Assembly (NCBI RefSeq): GCF_022458985.1 | Contig: NC_061789.1 | Location: 5,063,501 to 5,127,500, forward strand | Direction of reading: 5' to 3' | Source: Mugil cephalus | Taxonomy: Eukaryota > Chordata > Actinopteri > Mugiliformes > Mugilidae | Length of the DNA stretch: 64,000 nt | In this document: positions 1 to 11,418 of the stretch, piece by piece | How the letters are laid out: each line of letters starts with the position of its first letter | Numbering within the stretch: position 1 is the stretch's first letter | Notes under the pieces: generated by a model | Seen by the model: only the letters and a program-made list of their open reading frames with translations | What the model was told of the DNA's origin: nothing | The model's database searches: none | Position numbers and translations under genes: made by a program

Positions 1-480
1 TTGAGTCTAGCAACTCACAACATCATTCACAACCTGCCTGGGAACGAAAAAAAAAAAAAAAAATGAAATGAATCGGCAGCTTCGTGCGTCTGGGGATGAC
101 AGCGCGGAGCTCGAGTGACGCAACAACCACTCCGGGCTCATTACTCCCTCTGCAGCGATCTAATCAGCCGAGTACACACACAGCTGTGTGCGGCGCAGGG
201 CTAAACAAAAGACGCACGCAGCGGCGGCGGCGGCGGCGGCGCGCGGCGAAATGAAAACTCCTCGTCTCGGAAAAAAAAGTTAGGAAGCGGGATTCCTCTC
301 CTGCTCTGAGCTCAGCGAGCGGAGGACATGCGTTATGTAATTTCTGCAGGAAAGTTTCCGTGAGCAGCGTTTGCAGGTGGTTATTAAACCACCGACACGA
401 ATGCGAGAGGACGCTGATTTTATATAGATTTTTGCGGTGGTGGTTTCTTTAAAAAAGGGGGACTGATGTAGGTAAGGTGG
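1..480. promoter_or_regulatory. CpG-rich segment, possible promoter/5' exon of an unidentified gene
   Basis: This stretch is GC- and CpG-rich, with a short GGC repeat near 222-243, and contrasts with the AT-rich DNA that follows. On the plus strand a donor-like GTAAGG lies near 473, as expected at the end of a non-coding first exon. No convincing coding frame is present and no homologue was recognised. It could be the promoter of a gene lying to the left of the window or an untranslated first exon on the plus strand. The function is inferred from base composition only. Confidence 0.35.
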
Positions 481-3400
481 AAAATGGGGGGGTGCACTGT
501 GGCGCTCAGCATTAAGAAAAGAGGTGGACTTACATTCTTAGCATTCCAGCAGAAAAATCACTCAAACTGCAGCGACAAACTCGCGTAGATTCGCCCGAGT
601 TTCAGCGTAAAAGACGCGTTTTAGGACGAAGGAGGTTCATTTGTAGTTTTTGCGCTGCAGATGCGTAACTACCGTTGGTCACCGTTGCATTTCCTCTCTA
701 ACCACAACGTGTTCTTTTTCTGTCCTGGATGCACAACAACGAGCATTTCACCAGGGTCCATGTAGTTACGCATTCCTCATCCATGTCTCACAGTAGCTGC
801 GTTTTCCAAATAAAAGCGTTTTTTTTTTACTGAAACTGCGCTTTCTTTCCATTGAAAGGTGTTTCGCGGTAACTCTCGTAAAGTCTCGTCTCGCGATATT
901 TACCCATTAATCTCTTAAATTCTCCACAGAGACCTTCACTTTGAGGAAGAAGGGCTTCGAATGAACTGGTCACATGACCCCCTGCATCATCTCCGCATAT
1001 CGACACGTCTGAAAAAAGACGATATTCGAGAGGTTTATAGAAACGTAGCCGTTTCCATTACGATATTTAGGTTTTGCTTGTGTCTAGGGGTTTATGGAAA
1101 CACAGCGAAATCCATCCTCCTTCCTCCTTCTCGAGCATCCTCTCTCCGTTTGATGGTGGTTTCTGCTCAAGGTTTCCTCAAAATATTTTTACTTGCTGTC
1201 TTCAGCTTCATGCCAGAAGCACTTACTACGCACAAACAAGAAGACGCACTAACATCCCCCTGATTGGACATGAAAAGAAAAATCCACCCTCCTTCCGCCT
1301 GAAGCTGCCATGTTTCTCCATATGATGGTGGTTTCCTCTTTTTTTACTTTGCCTTCGTGCTTGTTCTGGAGTTTTCTGCCACGTAGAGACCAATTTTATT
1401 CTTACTGACACTACTTGAATAACTTGAATAACTCAAATGTGATTAGCTCGGCAACAAACCAGCGCACACGTATAAATGCTCACACACACCGTAGGCAACT
1501 TGGTCAACGACTAACACGGTCAACGTAACCACAACGTTACCACATAAACTATTTCTCCCGGTTACCAAAGAGATTTTTTACAAAACTAATGCGGTTTTGT
1601 AACCGCGGGTATCCCCCAGACATTTCACCTCTAGTCTAATTTGTGTTGCCTTTGCTTTTGTCCAGCTCATCGCTCACGTCGTTGCACTTTTTTTTTTAAA
1701 TCTAATCAATATGCTCTCGGAGTTGGAGCTTCTTTTGGATCCTGCTATTGGATCTTCATCAGACGTGAAATGATCCTGGTGCGCACTTTCGCAAGATCTG
1801 CTTGGCTCTTGGCAAACCAAAATCTCGCAAGACCATGAGGAGGTTTTATTAAAACCCGGCCCTGGTTGAAAAATGGGTTTAAAAAAATGATGAAATTATA
1901 TCGACAAGCGTTTGGCGTCAGCTTTTTAAGCTTCTCGTCGCCTGCTGTGGCCCAAATGTGGTTGATGCGTCACTGTGACTGTAACTATATAAGACCAAGG
2001 CCGACGCTGCGATGCCGTCTTTACAACATTTCATGCCATAACAGCCAACGTCCATGTGTCCGATCGTCCACCGGCTGCCTTAAAAGGTATCCCCCGCACC
2101 AAACTTTTCTCTTTGAGCGACCGCAGAGATACTGCAGAAAGCATCTCCGGTCGGTTCGTTTGAGATCCCCGCCCTTCTCCACTTTTATTCACTATCAGAA
2201 ACAGCACCAGCTTAAATGTTTAATTTGGCCCTTCCTGCTGGAACAGAAAGCTCTTCTCTGGAATTGGATTCAGGTCAGATCCTGGACGTTCAAACACAAA
2301 AAAAAAAAAAAGGAAAGGGGGGGGGGCAGCTGTCTGACCCCGTTCAGAGTCTTTTCACTGCCTCTCATGTAAAGATAAACTAGAAGGAGAGAGTCCGAAC
2401 TCACATATCCTGACAACAAACCGCTTGGTCTTGAGTTTTAAATACAGATGAGAGTGGGTCATTTGGTTCTGGATGGACTGATGCTGCTGCTGCTGTGTTG
2501 CAGGGACTTAAAGTTGACCTGTTTAACAAACAAAGGAGGCAGCTGTCTGTCTGTCTGTCTGTCTGCAGACCATAGGCGTGTCCCACAGCCCATCTTTAAC
2601 TTTGTTTTGCACTTATCATCTCCACCTCATCTCCTCATTTAAATGCAATTTTCTTAACGACACAGTAGTTTGACATCACTAGCTGGCACAGTACTGTGGA
2701 CTGAATAACCGCACTAGTTTGGTAAGATTACGTAGCTACTGCTTATTATTATTCATGCACTGCTCACTATTATGTATCGCCCAATTTATCACCTGCCCAT
2801 TTCCTTTACTGTAGATTATGTTCGACTTTAACGACCCACGAGGGAAATTACTCGGTCATAGTGGCTTAGCTGTTACACAGCTGGATAAGGTTTGGTATAA
2901 GCGAAGTCGTGAAGCTCCTCTTGCATATTTCTAATGTTTCGTGCAGTGCATGGGATGGATTGTCCATGACGGAGAGAGCAGTTTATCCGGTGTCCTCCTG
3001 TCCCCTCACCGAGGTCTCCACACGTCCAGCCGTTCGGATCAATATGTCGATGTCTCTGTTTTTGCTAATACTGCTCCCTCAACAAACCACAACCAACAGA
3101 TTGACGACAACACACAGGTAGAGAGACTCCAGCAACTTGCTGCACACATCGAAAGACCTGAGCTTCCTCAGAGTCAACTCAGGACCTTCTTGTCCACAGC
3201 ATCACTGTTGTCCCCCCGGTCCAGCCTGTATGATGTGTCCACAGTATCTCAGTCAAACATTGTCTTGCACATCTTGCTCCCTCACCTGCACATACGGTTT
3301 TATCTGTAAATACTGTCCATACATGTGCCACACCGCTTACATACTTATGCTACATGCACTTCTGGTTGGATGCTAAGCTGCATTTCGCTGCTCTGTACCT

Positions 3401-5990
3401 GCACACGTGTAATAACAATGAAGTTGAATCTATTTAAATGTAATGCACCCCTAAAGCTCTGACCCTAGAAGCCCTTGTTCTGGGCATAAAAGGCTCGACT
3501 CCAGGCTAGGAGGCTAAAGCTACGCTAACATCAGCTAGTCAACTTTCTGTGAGCCCGCACAACGCAAACCGTGGGGGCAAATATGTCCAAATGTTACAGA
3601 AATACACGTATTTATTAGATTTATTAAGCGAGAACCGGTTAATTTGCAGAGCAACATAAAACTGCGCTAACCCCCCCCTCCTCTCCTCTCCTTTCCTCTC
3701 CTCTGGGACCCGTGTTATGTCTGGCACAAGGGCTGCGACTACTTCCAAGAGCAATAACACACAAATTCCACTATTTTCACATGGGTTTTCCCACAAAAGG
3801 GCAACGCGGTTTGTGTTGAACGTGCATTGTGGCGTTTCTAGAAAATAAAATTGTGGCAAATAAAAGGAGAAGGAGCCAACTCCATTAGCCATAGGGGTTG
3901 AGCTGTTTCCCCGTCCAGCAAGTAGACGGAGCCCTCCTCAGCGAAGTGTGTGGGAATATTGAGTGGGGGGGATTTAAAGGCTTTGCTAGATACCTGTTAA
4001 TCGCAGCTTCACCGGCCCATTCCGCCGAACTCCTTGGTTAGACATCTCCTCTAGGTCCCGGCCTTCACCGCAGTATATAAAAAAAAATAATTAAAAAAAA
4101 ATACAAAAAAATACAAAAATAAAAATGTGTCGCTAAAGAATAAAAAAAGAAAGGTTTAAGAACCCCTCCGCCAGTTTTTAGACAATAATGGAGTCAAAGC
4201 ATTGTGGCCCGGATGTGGACTCAACTGCCATAGCGAATGAAAAAAAAAATAAAAAATAAAAAATAAAAATAAAAAAAAATATCGAATTCTGCGATTTGCA
4301 TTTACCAGAATTCACTTCCTTGGTTTTTTAAAAATATTTTTTTTAGAAAAAATAAATTAATTTTTTTTAAAAAAAAAGGGAGGTATTGTACGAGTCGCTG
4401 TTTGTGTTCACATCTTCAGAAGAGAGAGAGCGAGTCCTCCGCCTCGGACCGAGTCCTCCTTCCTCTGAGCTCGGGTTGGAGAGTTGTTGGAGGAGTGCGG
4501 AGACCTCCTCCCTCCACGGCGGTGGATCCCACTTTCGGGAGGAAGCTGCTGCGGGGAATCTGACCAGTGACGACAGCGCTCTTTGGGGGGAGTGAAACAT
4601 TTCTCCGACATGTGGCGCATAACCGTGAATCAAGCACACGCACACATACACCCAGTGTATTTCTGAGCGGTTCTGATCGCCGATTTTAAGTATGATGCAG
4701 TAAACGCAGCAATTTACGAGTTTTAACAGGGGCGTAGCTACCATCCGTAAAGCTACAGGGCCCCCTCATGTGCCCCCCCACCCCACCCCTTCCCGAAAAG
4801 ATCCCATTTACAAGAATTAGATTCGAAATATTTCAACAGTTTTACCACAATTTAAGGGCTTTAGCTACTCTCCATAAAGCTCCAGGATCCCCCCTCACCA
4901 GTTTTAAACAACTTTACTCAATTACAAATTTGAGCTATTAAAAAATTTTACAAAAAAAATCTTACTCTTAAAAGGTGTATAGATAATCGGAGGGCTGCTG
5001 GGTATGGTTTCTGGTTTAAAAGATTTTTTTTTTTAACTCTGCTGTCTAGCATCCTTAAATCTCCAAGGCCCCTGAATGACCCCATCACGTATTTCATATT
5101 CAAGGATTCTCAAAAAAAAAAGAAGAAAAAAAAGAAAACTGTGACGAGTTTCCATCCGCTTAGTCAACCACCAAGCAAAAGAACTCAGTGAAACAAAAAG
5201 CCAAAACCTGGGGAAAACATCTTAAAATATAACGCCCCCAAAAAAGATTAGTGTTTACTTAACTATCTTTACAAGAACCTGAGACTTTCCTGACTTGCAT
5301 AATTAGCTCCTGAATTACCAAACATTACCCAAAATAGATTTATTTTTGTCTCTCACCGACTTCTTTCACAGTAGGAGCAGAAAGTCACCTTTTTCACCAG
5401 CAGTGGTTCACCTACATTCAACTGGAGAACTGGCGCCACCAAGTGTTCATATCAATAACCACCTCAGAAACAGTAAGAATGCAGATTAATGCCAAATTTT
5501 TACCAAAGTTTGTGTTAAATATAAATTCAGACAAAAAATTTCCACAGTTTGGATGGAAATTTAGCTTCAGTGATGGATCATAATTTGGAAAGGTAAAGGT
5601 GTCACTGCTTTTCAAGAGAAACGTTTATATGAAAGTGACATTCTGAGTCATTTCTGGGTTTGAAAACCCATTGGAAACCACAATTGGTTTCTCATTGTGC
5701 CAATACAGAAAGTGAGAAATTTTCCTTATGGCAACTCAAAATGTTTTGGTTGTTTTTGGCAGAAATCCAATTCCATATCTTTGTAAATATAGAAAGTTGA
5801 CACAATTTTCTTTTTTAGACAATTTTAGGATAAGCTTGGATTGTAAATTATTTAAGTAAAAGTCTTCAACTGGCAGCAAATCAAGAGTTCATCTCAGTGT
5901 TTCTGCTAAATGAGCCCAAATATATTGAAATGAAACAAAACGTTACTTGTGCCAACGCCCTAAAATAAGTACAATACACACACACAAAGA
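481..5990. other. Intergenic region without a recognised gene
   Basis: No open frame here resembles a known protein, and none is bounded by convincing splice sites. A CTGT microsatellite lies at about 2543-2565. At about 3260-3440 is a stretch ending in an AATGAAGTTGAATCT-type tail, resembling the 3' end of fish non-LTR retroposons. At 4080-4380 there are many A/T homopolymer runs, and 4400-4600 is a GC-richer patch with short open frames on both strands that I could not assign. Human C17orf58, a neighbour of KPNA2, was looked for by memory of its protein and not seen. Confidence 0.5.
2543..2565. repeat. CTGT microsatellite
   Basis: About six tandem CTGT units are visible. The run lies in intergenic DNA. 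Confidence 0.85.
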
Positions 5991-6016
5991 CACAAGCAAA
6001 CACATGATCTGACAAC

Positions 6017-6022
6017 TTTATT
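6017..6022 (-). terminator. kpna2: Polyadenylation signal of kpna2
   Basis: TTTATT on the plus strand reads AATAAA on the minus strand, about 140 bases beyond the kpna2 stop codon. This is the expected order and distance for a short 3' UTR. Confidence 0.6.
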
Positions 6023-6160
6023 TACAGTCTTGTTTGATCAGTTATGATAAAACAGTATGTACAAAACATACAAAAAAAACAAACTCATAATTACATGAAC
6101 AAAAGACAAACAGAGGCAGTGGAGGTACAGTACAGTTCAGAGAAGAGGTTTTTCAGTCAT

Positions 6161-8776
6161 CTAGAAGTTGAAAGTGCTCTGGTTTTCACTGATCTGGAAC
6201 GCGTAACCGTCTTCGGTCGAGTCCGGAGCGACGCACTCCACCACCTCCTCCTTTAAAAAAACGAAACATAACAGAAACCAAAAGTTAGAAGACACAAGGG
6301 ATCAGGACAGGGTCAAATTAGCCGACATATCTCGACGCCCACCTCCTCAGAGAAGTATTTCTCTATCAGGTTGAGGGAAGCTTTGTAGATCATCTCGTTC
6401 TCGTGGGACTGCAGCGCTTCGATCTTGTCCAGGCCGCCGCATTCTTCGATCATCAGGCTCAGCTTGTCGGACTCACCGATTTTATCCCCGGCCTGGCGAA
6501 CGAAACAGAAACATTTAAGTAATCTAGCCGGTCGACTCATCTAATCCAATTTCGTCTGCTGTTCACTCACCAAGAAGATGTTGGTGATCGCGTCCAAGAT
6601 GACGAGGACGGTTTTGCTGTCTTTGGAGGAGAGCAGGTTCAGAAGAGGCTCGATCACGTTGGCCTGCACCAGGTAAACCACCTGCTGAACAGTGCCCCCG
6701 CTGGTGAAGTTTGTAACTGCCCACACGGCCTCTTTCTGAGTTTTGTAATCACCCTGCGGAGAAAGGAAATGTTATTATGTTGGGATCCTAACGAGTGCTA
6801 AAAAAAAAAGTCACAAAACGAAACAAAAACAAACTTACGTGCACAAGAATTTCAACCAGGTATGGAACGATGCCTGAGTTGATGACCTCCTGGATCTGAG
6901 TGTCCTTCCCGGCTGTGATGTTGGACAGAGTCCAGGCCGCCTCCTTCTGGATGTTGGCCTTTTTGTGGCGCAGCAGACGGGGGAACATGCTCAGGGCTCC
7001 GGCGTCCAGCACCGCCTGAGTCTGCTCGTCCGTGCCGGTCACGATGTTGCCGAGCGCCCTCAGAGAAGGAGTCTGAACAGGGAAGAGGTCGCGTTAAAAC
7101 CTGGGACGATGGACGAGACCGTTATGATGCAACACAAACGAGAGTTTTATACGTACGACAACAGCCAGCTCCTCAAAGCCGAGCAGCTTCACCAGGCGGG
7201 GGATCAAACCGGTCTGCACCACCACCTCGATCCGGTCGTTGGTGCCGTCCGTGAGGTAGGAAACGGCCCAACAGGCGTCGGCGAGGACCTCCGGGTCGTC
7301 GTGGTGGAGCAGGCGGACGAGGGCGGGGAGGATCTGCTGGATGGCGGCCATGGGAGGGGAGGGGTTCTTGTTGCGGCAGAGGTTTGACAGCGTCCATGTC
7401 ACGTTGCGGAGGTAGCCGGCCTGTAGGGCAGTCAAATGTAAGAGGATAAAGTGTCATTTTTTAGGATTTAACTGAGCTAGGACGCCTCCTAGTGGTCAAT
7501 AAAATTCATAAATTAACCCACTTACGCTAAACGCATTGAGGTCAGGGACGGCCAGCAGACTGAGCAGAGGGGCCACGGCTCCATGCTTGATGACCCTGTC
7601 TCTCAGAGCGGATCCATCACCTAAAACACAAGAATACATTACGAATAAAAATATATACATTTGTTGATTCAGGTTTTATACAAAATAAAAGATTTAAATA
7701 TCGTACCAGCAATGTTTCCCAAGGCCCAGATGGCCTGCTCGCTGATGTGCTGGTGAGGGGACAGCACCAGGTTAATGAAGGCCGGAATGGCCCCGCCCTC
7801 CACGACGGCGGCCGTCTGGTCGGACGTCCCAGAGGCGATGTTGGTCAGAGCCCAGGACGCCTCGAACTGGACGGGGGGGCAGTCGGCGAGGCCCAGGAAA
7901 GCCACGAACTTGGGGATGAGGCCGGCGCTGATCATCTGGTCGATGGGGGGGTGCTTGTCACGGGAGAGCAGCTTCCTGCGAATCGTCAAGATAACAGACG
8001 GGTCACAAAGAGAGCGGTGAAACGCGGCACGCGGCAAATTTTTTGACGACGATTTATTACCGTGCAGCTTGGGTGGCCTGGAGCTGGGACTCGGCGTTGT
8101 CGCTGTTCACTCCTGCCACGATCTCCGCGACGGACCACTGCCTCATAGCCTGCGAACGCATCATCAGAGTCCCATTTATGTGGTGTTTTTAAGACGAGGG
8201 GCGTCCAAGTAAATCTCAACCAGTAAGATAACAGCATAATAACCTATAAGCAACAACAACTCCATAGTTTTCCTATTTTTTTTTAGTGCAAAGAAGAAGT
8301 AAATTCAATTTACATTTAATAAATGTATATGTAATTTTTTTTGCAAATTCATTCTTGGGCCCAGTTTAGACCTTCTCGCGTGCAGCTTTTGGCCCGCGGG
8401 CCATATGTTTGACACATGTGTTTCAGACAAAAGAAAGCCAGCAGGACTATAAACAGACTATACTTTGTTAATTTAGTATCTTACCTGGGAGTTTTGGGTC
8501 CTTTCTTGAAGGGGAGAAGTGGCCTCTTCAGGAAGGGCGGACACATTCCTCCTTTTGAACATCTGGTCATCTTTCTTCGCCTTTCTGAGCTCCACGTTCA
8601 CCTCCACCCTCCTGCGTCGAAGCTCCTGCATTAAAGATAAATAAATACAAGCTTTACAACTTCATCTTCCTTCTTTTTTTGGTGCTTTATAAAGCAGTTT
8701 TGTTCCGAGGGAAACTTACACCAGCATCTTTGCCTTTGTTCTTGAACTGAGTCAGCCGTGCGACGTTCTCGGACAT
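6161..8776 (-). CDS. kpna2: Importin subunit alpha (karyopherin alpha 2), 10 coding exons
   Basis: This gene encodes the nuclear import adaptor that binds a cargo's basic nuclear localisation signal and bridges it to importin beta. Coding exons on the minus strand are 8776-8720, 8625-8485, 8149-8061, 7975-7707, 7620-7526, 7420-7157, 7072-6839, 6753-6571, 6492-6343 and 6250-6161 (TAG). All junctions have AG/GT sites and matching phase, giving 523 aa (human KPNA2 has 529). The importin-beta-binding region (about residues 20-65) contains [13 protein letters not shown] and KRRNV. About ten armadillo repeats follow, with the cargo-binding W...N signatures [37 protein letters not shown] and [10 protein letters not shown]. 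The C-terminus ends in STFNF, like human GTFNF. The start codon is the first ATG after a 5' UTR acceptor and aligns with the family start. KPNA2 rather than KPNA1/3/4/5/6/7 is chosen from the C-terminal sequence and the bptf neighbour. Confidence 0.95.
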
Positions 8777-9130
8777 TTTTCCAAGTGTCAGGAAGTTTTA
8801 GCAGCAGCGGAGAAACTTGAGGTTTTATTCCTGGATATTAAATAATAACAATAATAACGATAAATGAATTGAAAGGTTATCGGAAACGCTTTGAGCTCGC
8901 CTCGTGATTCGACAGGGGTGACAAGTATGTCAAACAGCTTCTTTTTTTTTGACATACTTGGCAAAAAAATCCCACCGCCAGTCACTTATGGCTACAATGA
9001 CAGTGAAGGCAACGCATAAAAATGTAACTTTTCAACAAATATAACGAGATTCTTGTTTAAATTGGTGCATAATAGGCCGATAGGAACTTACCTAATCCAC
9101 GAGCAGAGGTTATGTCTAGTCGAAAATGCC
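8777..9130 (-). other. kpna2: kpna2 5' UTR: non-coding first exon and intron
   Basis: A consensus donor, ATTAG followed by GTAAGTTCC, ends a non-coding exon at 9092. A matching acceptor (ATATCCAG) starts the next exon at 8830, 54 bases before the start codon. The 5' boundary of the first exon is not visible and is estimated from the promoter elements upstream. Confidence 0.55.
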
Positions 9131-9159
9131 GCAAAGACCTTTAAATTCCTGCAACAAAC

Positions 9160-9225
9160 TCCTGTGATTGGGCGATTCGAGCAAAAGCATCCGGCCGCCT
9201 TCGTTCATTGGGCCGTTTGAAAAAA
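9160..9225 (-). promoter_or_regulatory. kpna2: Putative kpna2 core promoter: two CCAAT boxes and a CHR-like site
   Basis: ATTGG (CCAAT on the gene strand) occurs at 9167-9171 and 9207-9211, 40 bases apart, and TTTGAA lies at 9216-9221. Paired NF-Y sites with a CHR element are known from promoters of genes expressed in G2/M, and human KPNA2 is a proliferation-linked gene. The motifs are visible; their function is inferred. Confidence 0.45.
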
Positions 9226-9309
9226 ATCACGTATCGCACCGGAAATGGCGTCACGAAATATCGCGAGACGTCGTAAGAACCAGTTGTTCGTGAACTTGGG
9301 AAGTAAACT

Positions 9310-10420
9310 ACAAGAAAATGTTTTATTACTCTCAAATAAATGTATATTTCAAGTTAATACAAAGTAATATGATATATATTGTATTTAATAAATTATATTT
9401 AAAACATTTTATTGTTTCTGAAGGAACGTTAACCCTCCTCTATTTCTAATTTAATCTGAAATACTATATACTGCAGTATATTTATATTGTAGATGACACG
9501 GTGACACGGTGATCTATTTTATATTTATACATTTAATACATATTTATTATCTTTATAAAAAATAATCTGACCTCAAGACGTACTAGACAAACAAAATTTC
9601 ATTGAAACTTGTGTTAAAGTTTTTCTTCTCCTAAAATCATGTATTTGCCATTTATTAAATAATTATAATAATAATGTAACAATAATAATAATCTGTGTGA
9701 TGAAGGTACTGGACACTGATCTAATTAAGTAAATTAGTCTAAAATAAATGTTTTTTTTTTTAATTATTCATATATATTTATGTGAATCACAAATATTTGC
9801 ATGATTTTACTAATTAGGTTAATAATTAACTAATAGGACATATTTGCTACTAATTAATTAAATTATTAATGTCTCAAATACATTTAGATTTTGAACATTA
9901 TATATGAATAATATAGAAATATTTCATTTAAAATAATATACATGTTTGAGATAAATTGGTTAAAGTATTAAGTATTATATCCATCTATGCATCTTCTAAT
10001 AAATCATACAATTAACAACTTATCTCATAAGGAAATACGCATCATTACAATGCATTTGCTACTAGTAAAATAAGATTCATAATTATATAAACAAGCGATA
10101 TTTACTACCCATTATTTAAAATTTCTGACTTTATCACTACAAAATTAATTCTATATATTTTCATATATTTACATTTTATGTTAATAAAAAAACGTAAAGT
10201 AATGATCGTGTTATTGTATAATTTACAGTAATAAACTCGCCACTAGCCCAAATAAGATTCATTAATTTTAAATACAATTTTTAGAAAATTTAAACAAAAG
10301 TATGGAAAAAATCCTAAATTTAAATGTAATACTTTGTATGACAACTGTACATGGTTTGTACGATCCCAGATTTCTTATTCTTCATTTTTATAGCGGAGTC
10401 ACTATAAAACTTTCCGCCAA
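9310..10420. other. AT-rich spacer between bptf and kpna2
   Basis: About 1.1 kb of strongly AT-rich DNA with many short ATTAAT and TATATA runs. No open frame, RNA gene or recognisable repeat is seen. In human this interval holds C17orf58, of which no trace is recognised here. Confidence 0.6.
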
Positions 10421-11327
10421 CATAACTTCTGTCGTCTTTATTTTAGTCCAGCTTTACATGTAGTGCCACTCAAAAAGAACTCAGAGGAAGAAATCAGTGT
10501 TTTCAATTGTATTAAGTTCCATATACATCAATATTTCTTCAGCTGTAATACAAAAAAAGAAAGAAAAAGAAATAAAGTCAAAAATCAGATGAGTTTCTTT
10601 TTTTTTTGTAGTTTTTTTTGTAGTTTTTTTTTGTTGTTTTTTAACAAACAGGGCAGGAACCTTCAAATACATCCTTCTCAGTCAGTCACTACTGCAAAGC
10701 AATTCATTTACAATAGCTTAACACCAGCGTTATAGGAGTTTAACCAAGCGGATAGTTAGTACTTTAGTACTTAAATGGTCTTTCATGCCACTTCAGACGA
10801 AACAATGAGTGGAAATGGGCGAAAAACATCGTTCCACTGCGATATATCTGAATTCAGACACAAAACTCTTGATACATTACGCTCAGTAAAACTCAGCCGG
10901 TCTAATGTACTGTATATCTGGACACGAGGACGGCCTGAGGAGAGACGACGGGGAGGGGAAGGGGAGGTAGGAAACAAAATAATAAAAAGACATGGAAACG
11001 TGAGAGTCTTTTCTCCGAGGTAAACTTTCTTTTTTCTCTGAAACGCCTCCGGTGTTTTCTCGCTCCTCGCGTTACGAAGTCCCACCGATGTCCAGAAAAG
11101 GTCCCTTAACACCTGGAAAAGGTGGAAAAGAGGTGGTTGCAGCTTCCAGAGGCCGTGGAGGAGGAGGAGGAGGAGGAGGAGGAGAAGGAGGCCGAGGAGG
11201 AGGAGGCATGAGTCCGTCACACAGTCAACAGTTCAGAAAAAGAAGCCATATTCTTGGCAAGTGCATTTTGTTTTTTTTTTTCCTCATTTTTTTTTTCCTT
11301 TTAAATCTGCGCAACCTGCGGCGCTTT
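10420..11327 (-). other. bptf: bptf 3' untranslated region
   Basis: This is the segment between the stop codon at 11330-11328 and the AATAAA at 10442-10437. It contains a GGA-repeat tract on the plus strand at about 11156-11207 and long T runs near 10590-10640 and 11270-11300. The open frames over these simple repeats are not considered genes. Confidence 0.55.
10437..10442 (-). terminator. bptf: Polyadenylation signal of bptf
   Basis: TTTATT on the plus strand reads AATAAA on the minus strand, about 0.9 kb beyond the bptf stop codon and before the AT-rich spacer. It is the likely end of the bptf transcript. Confidence 0.5.
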
Positions 11328-11418
11328 CTAAGAGGCCGAAGAAGAAGAAGTAGAAGAAGAAGAAGAAGAAGAAGGAGGAGGAGGAGGAGGAGGAGGCTGA
11401 AGCTTGTTGTTATGAGAC
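11328..11418 (-). CDS. bptf: bptf terminal coding exon 32 with P/S-run tail
   Basis: After acceptor CATCCTGTAG the frame reads SHNNKLQ, as in human SHNNKLQSTAS. It then runs through about eight prolines, seven serines, a threonine and four serines before AS and TAG. The tail is encoded by CCT and TCT trinucleotide runs, so a microsatellite has expanded within the last codons. The seven conserved residues and the correct phase make the exon call firm. Confidence 0.88.

Noticed and set aside
4386-4744. Overlapping 69-125 aa frames on both strands in a GC-rich patch
   Set aside because: No homology recognised, no clear splice context, surrounded by A/T homopolymers; could not be supported as a gene.
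8340-8410. GGCCCGCGGGCCATATGTTT stretch in a kpna2 intron, resembling a DNA-transposon end
   Set aside because: A similar phrase occurs near 54030, but no paired terminus was found, so no element is called.
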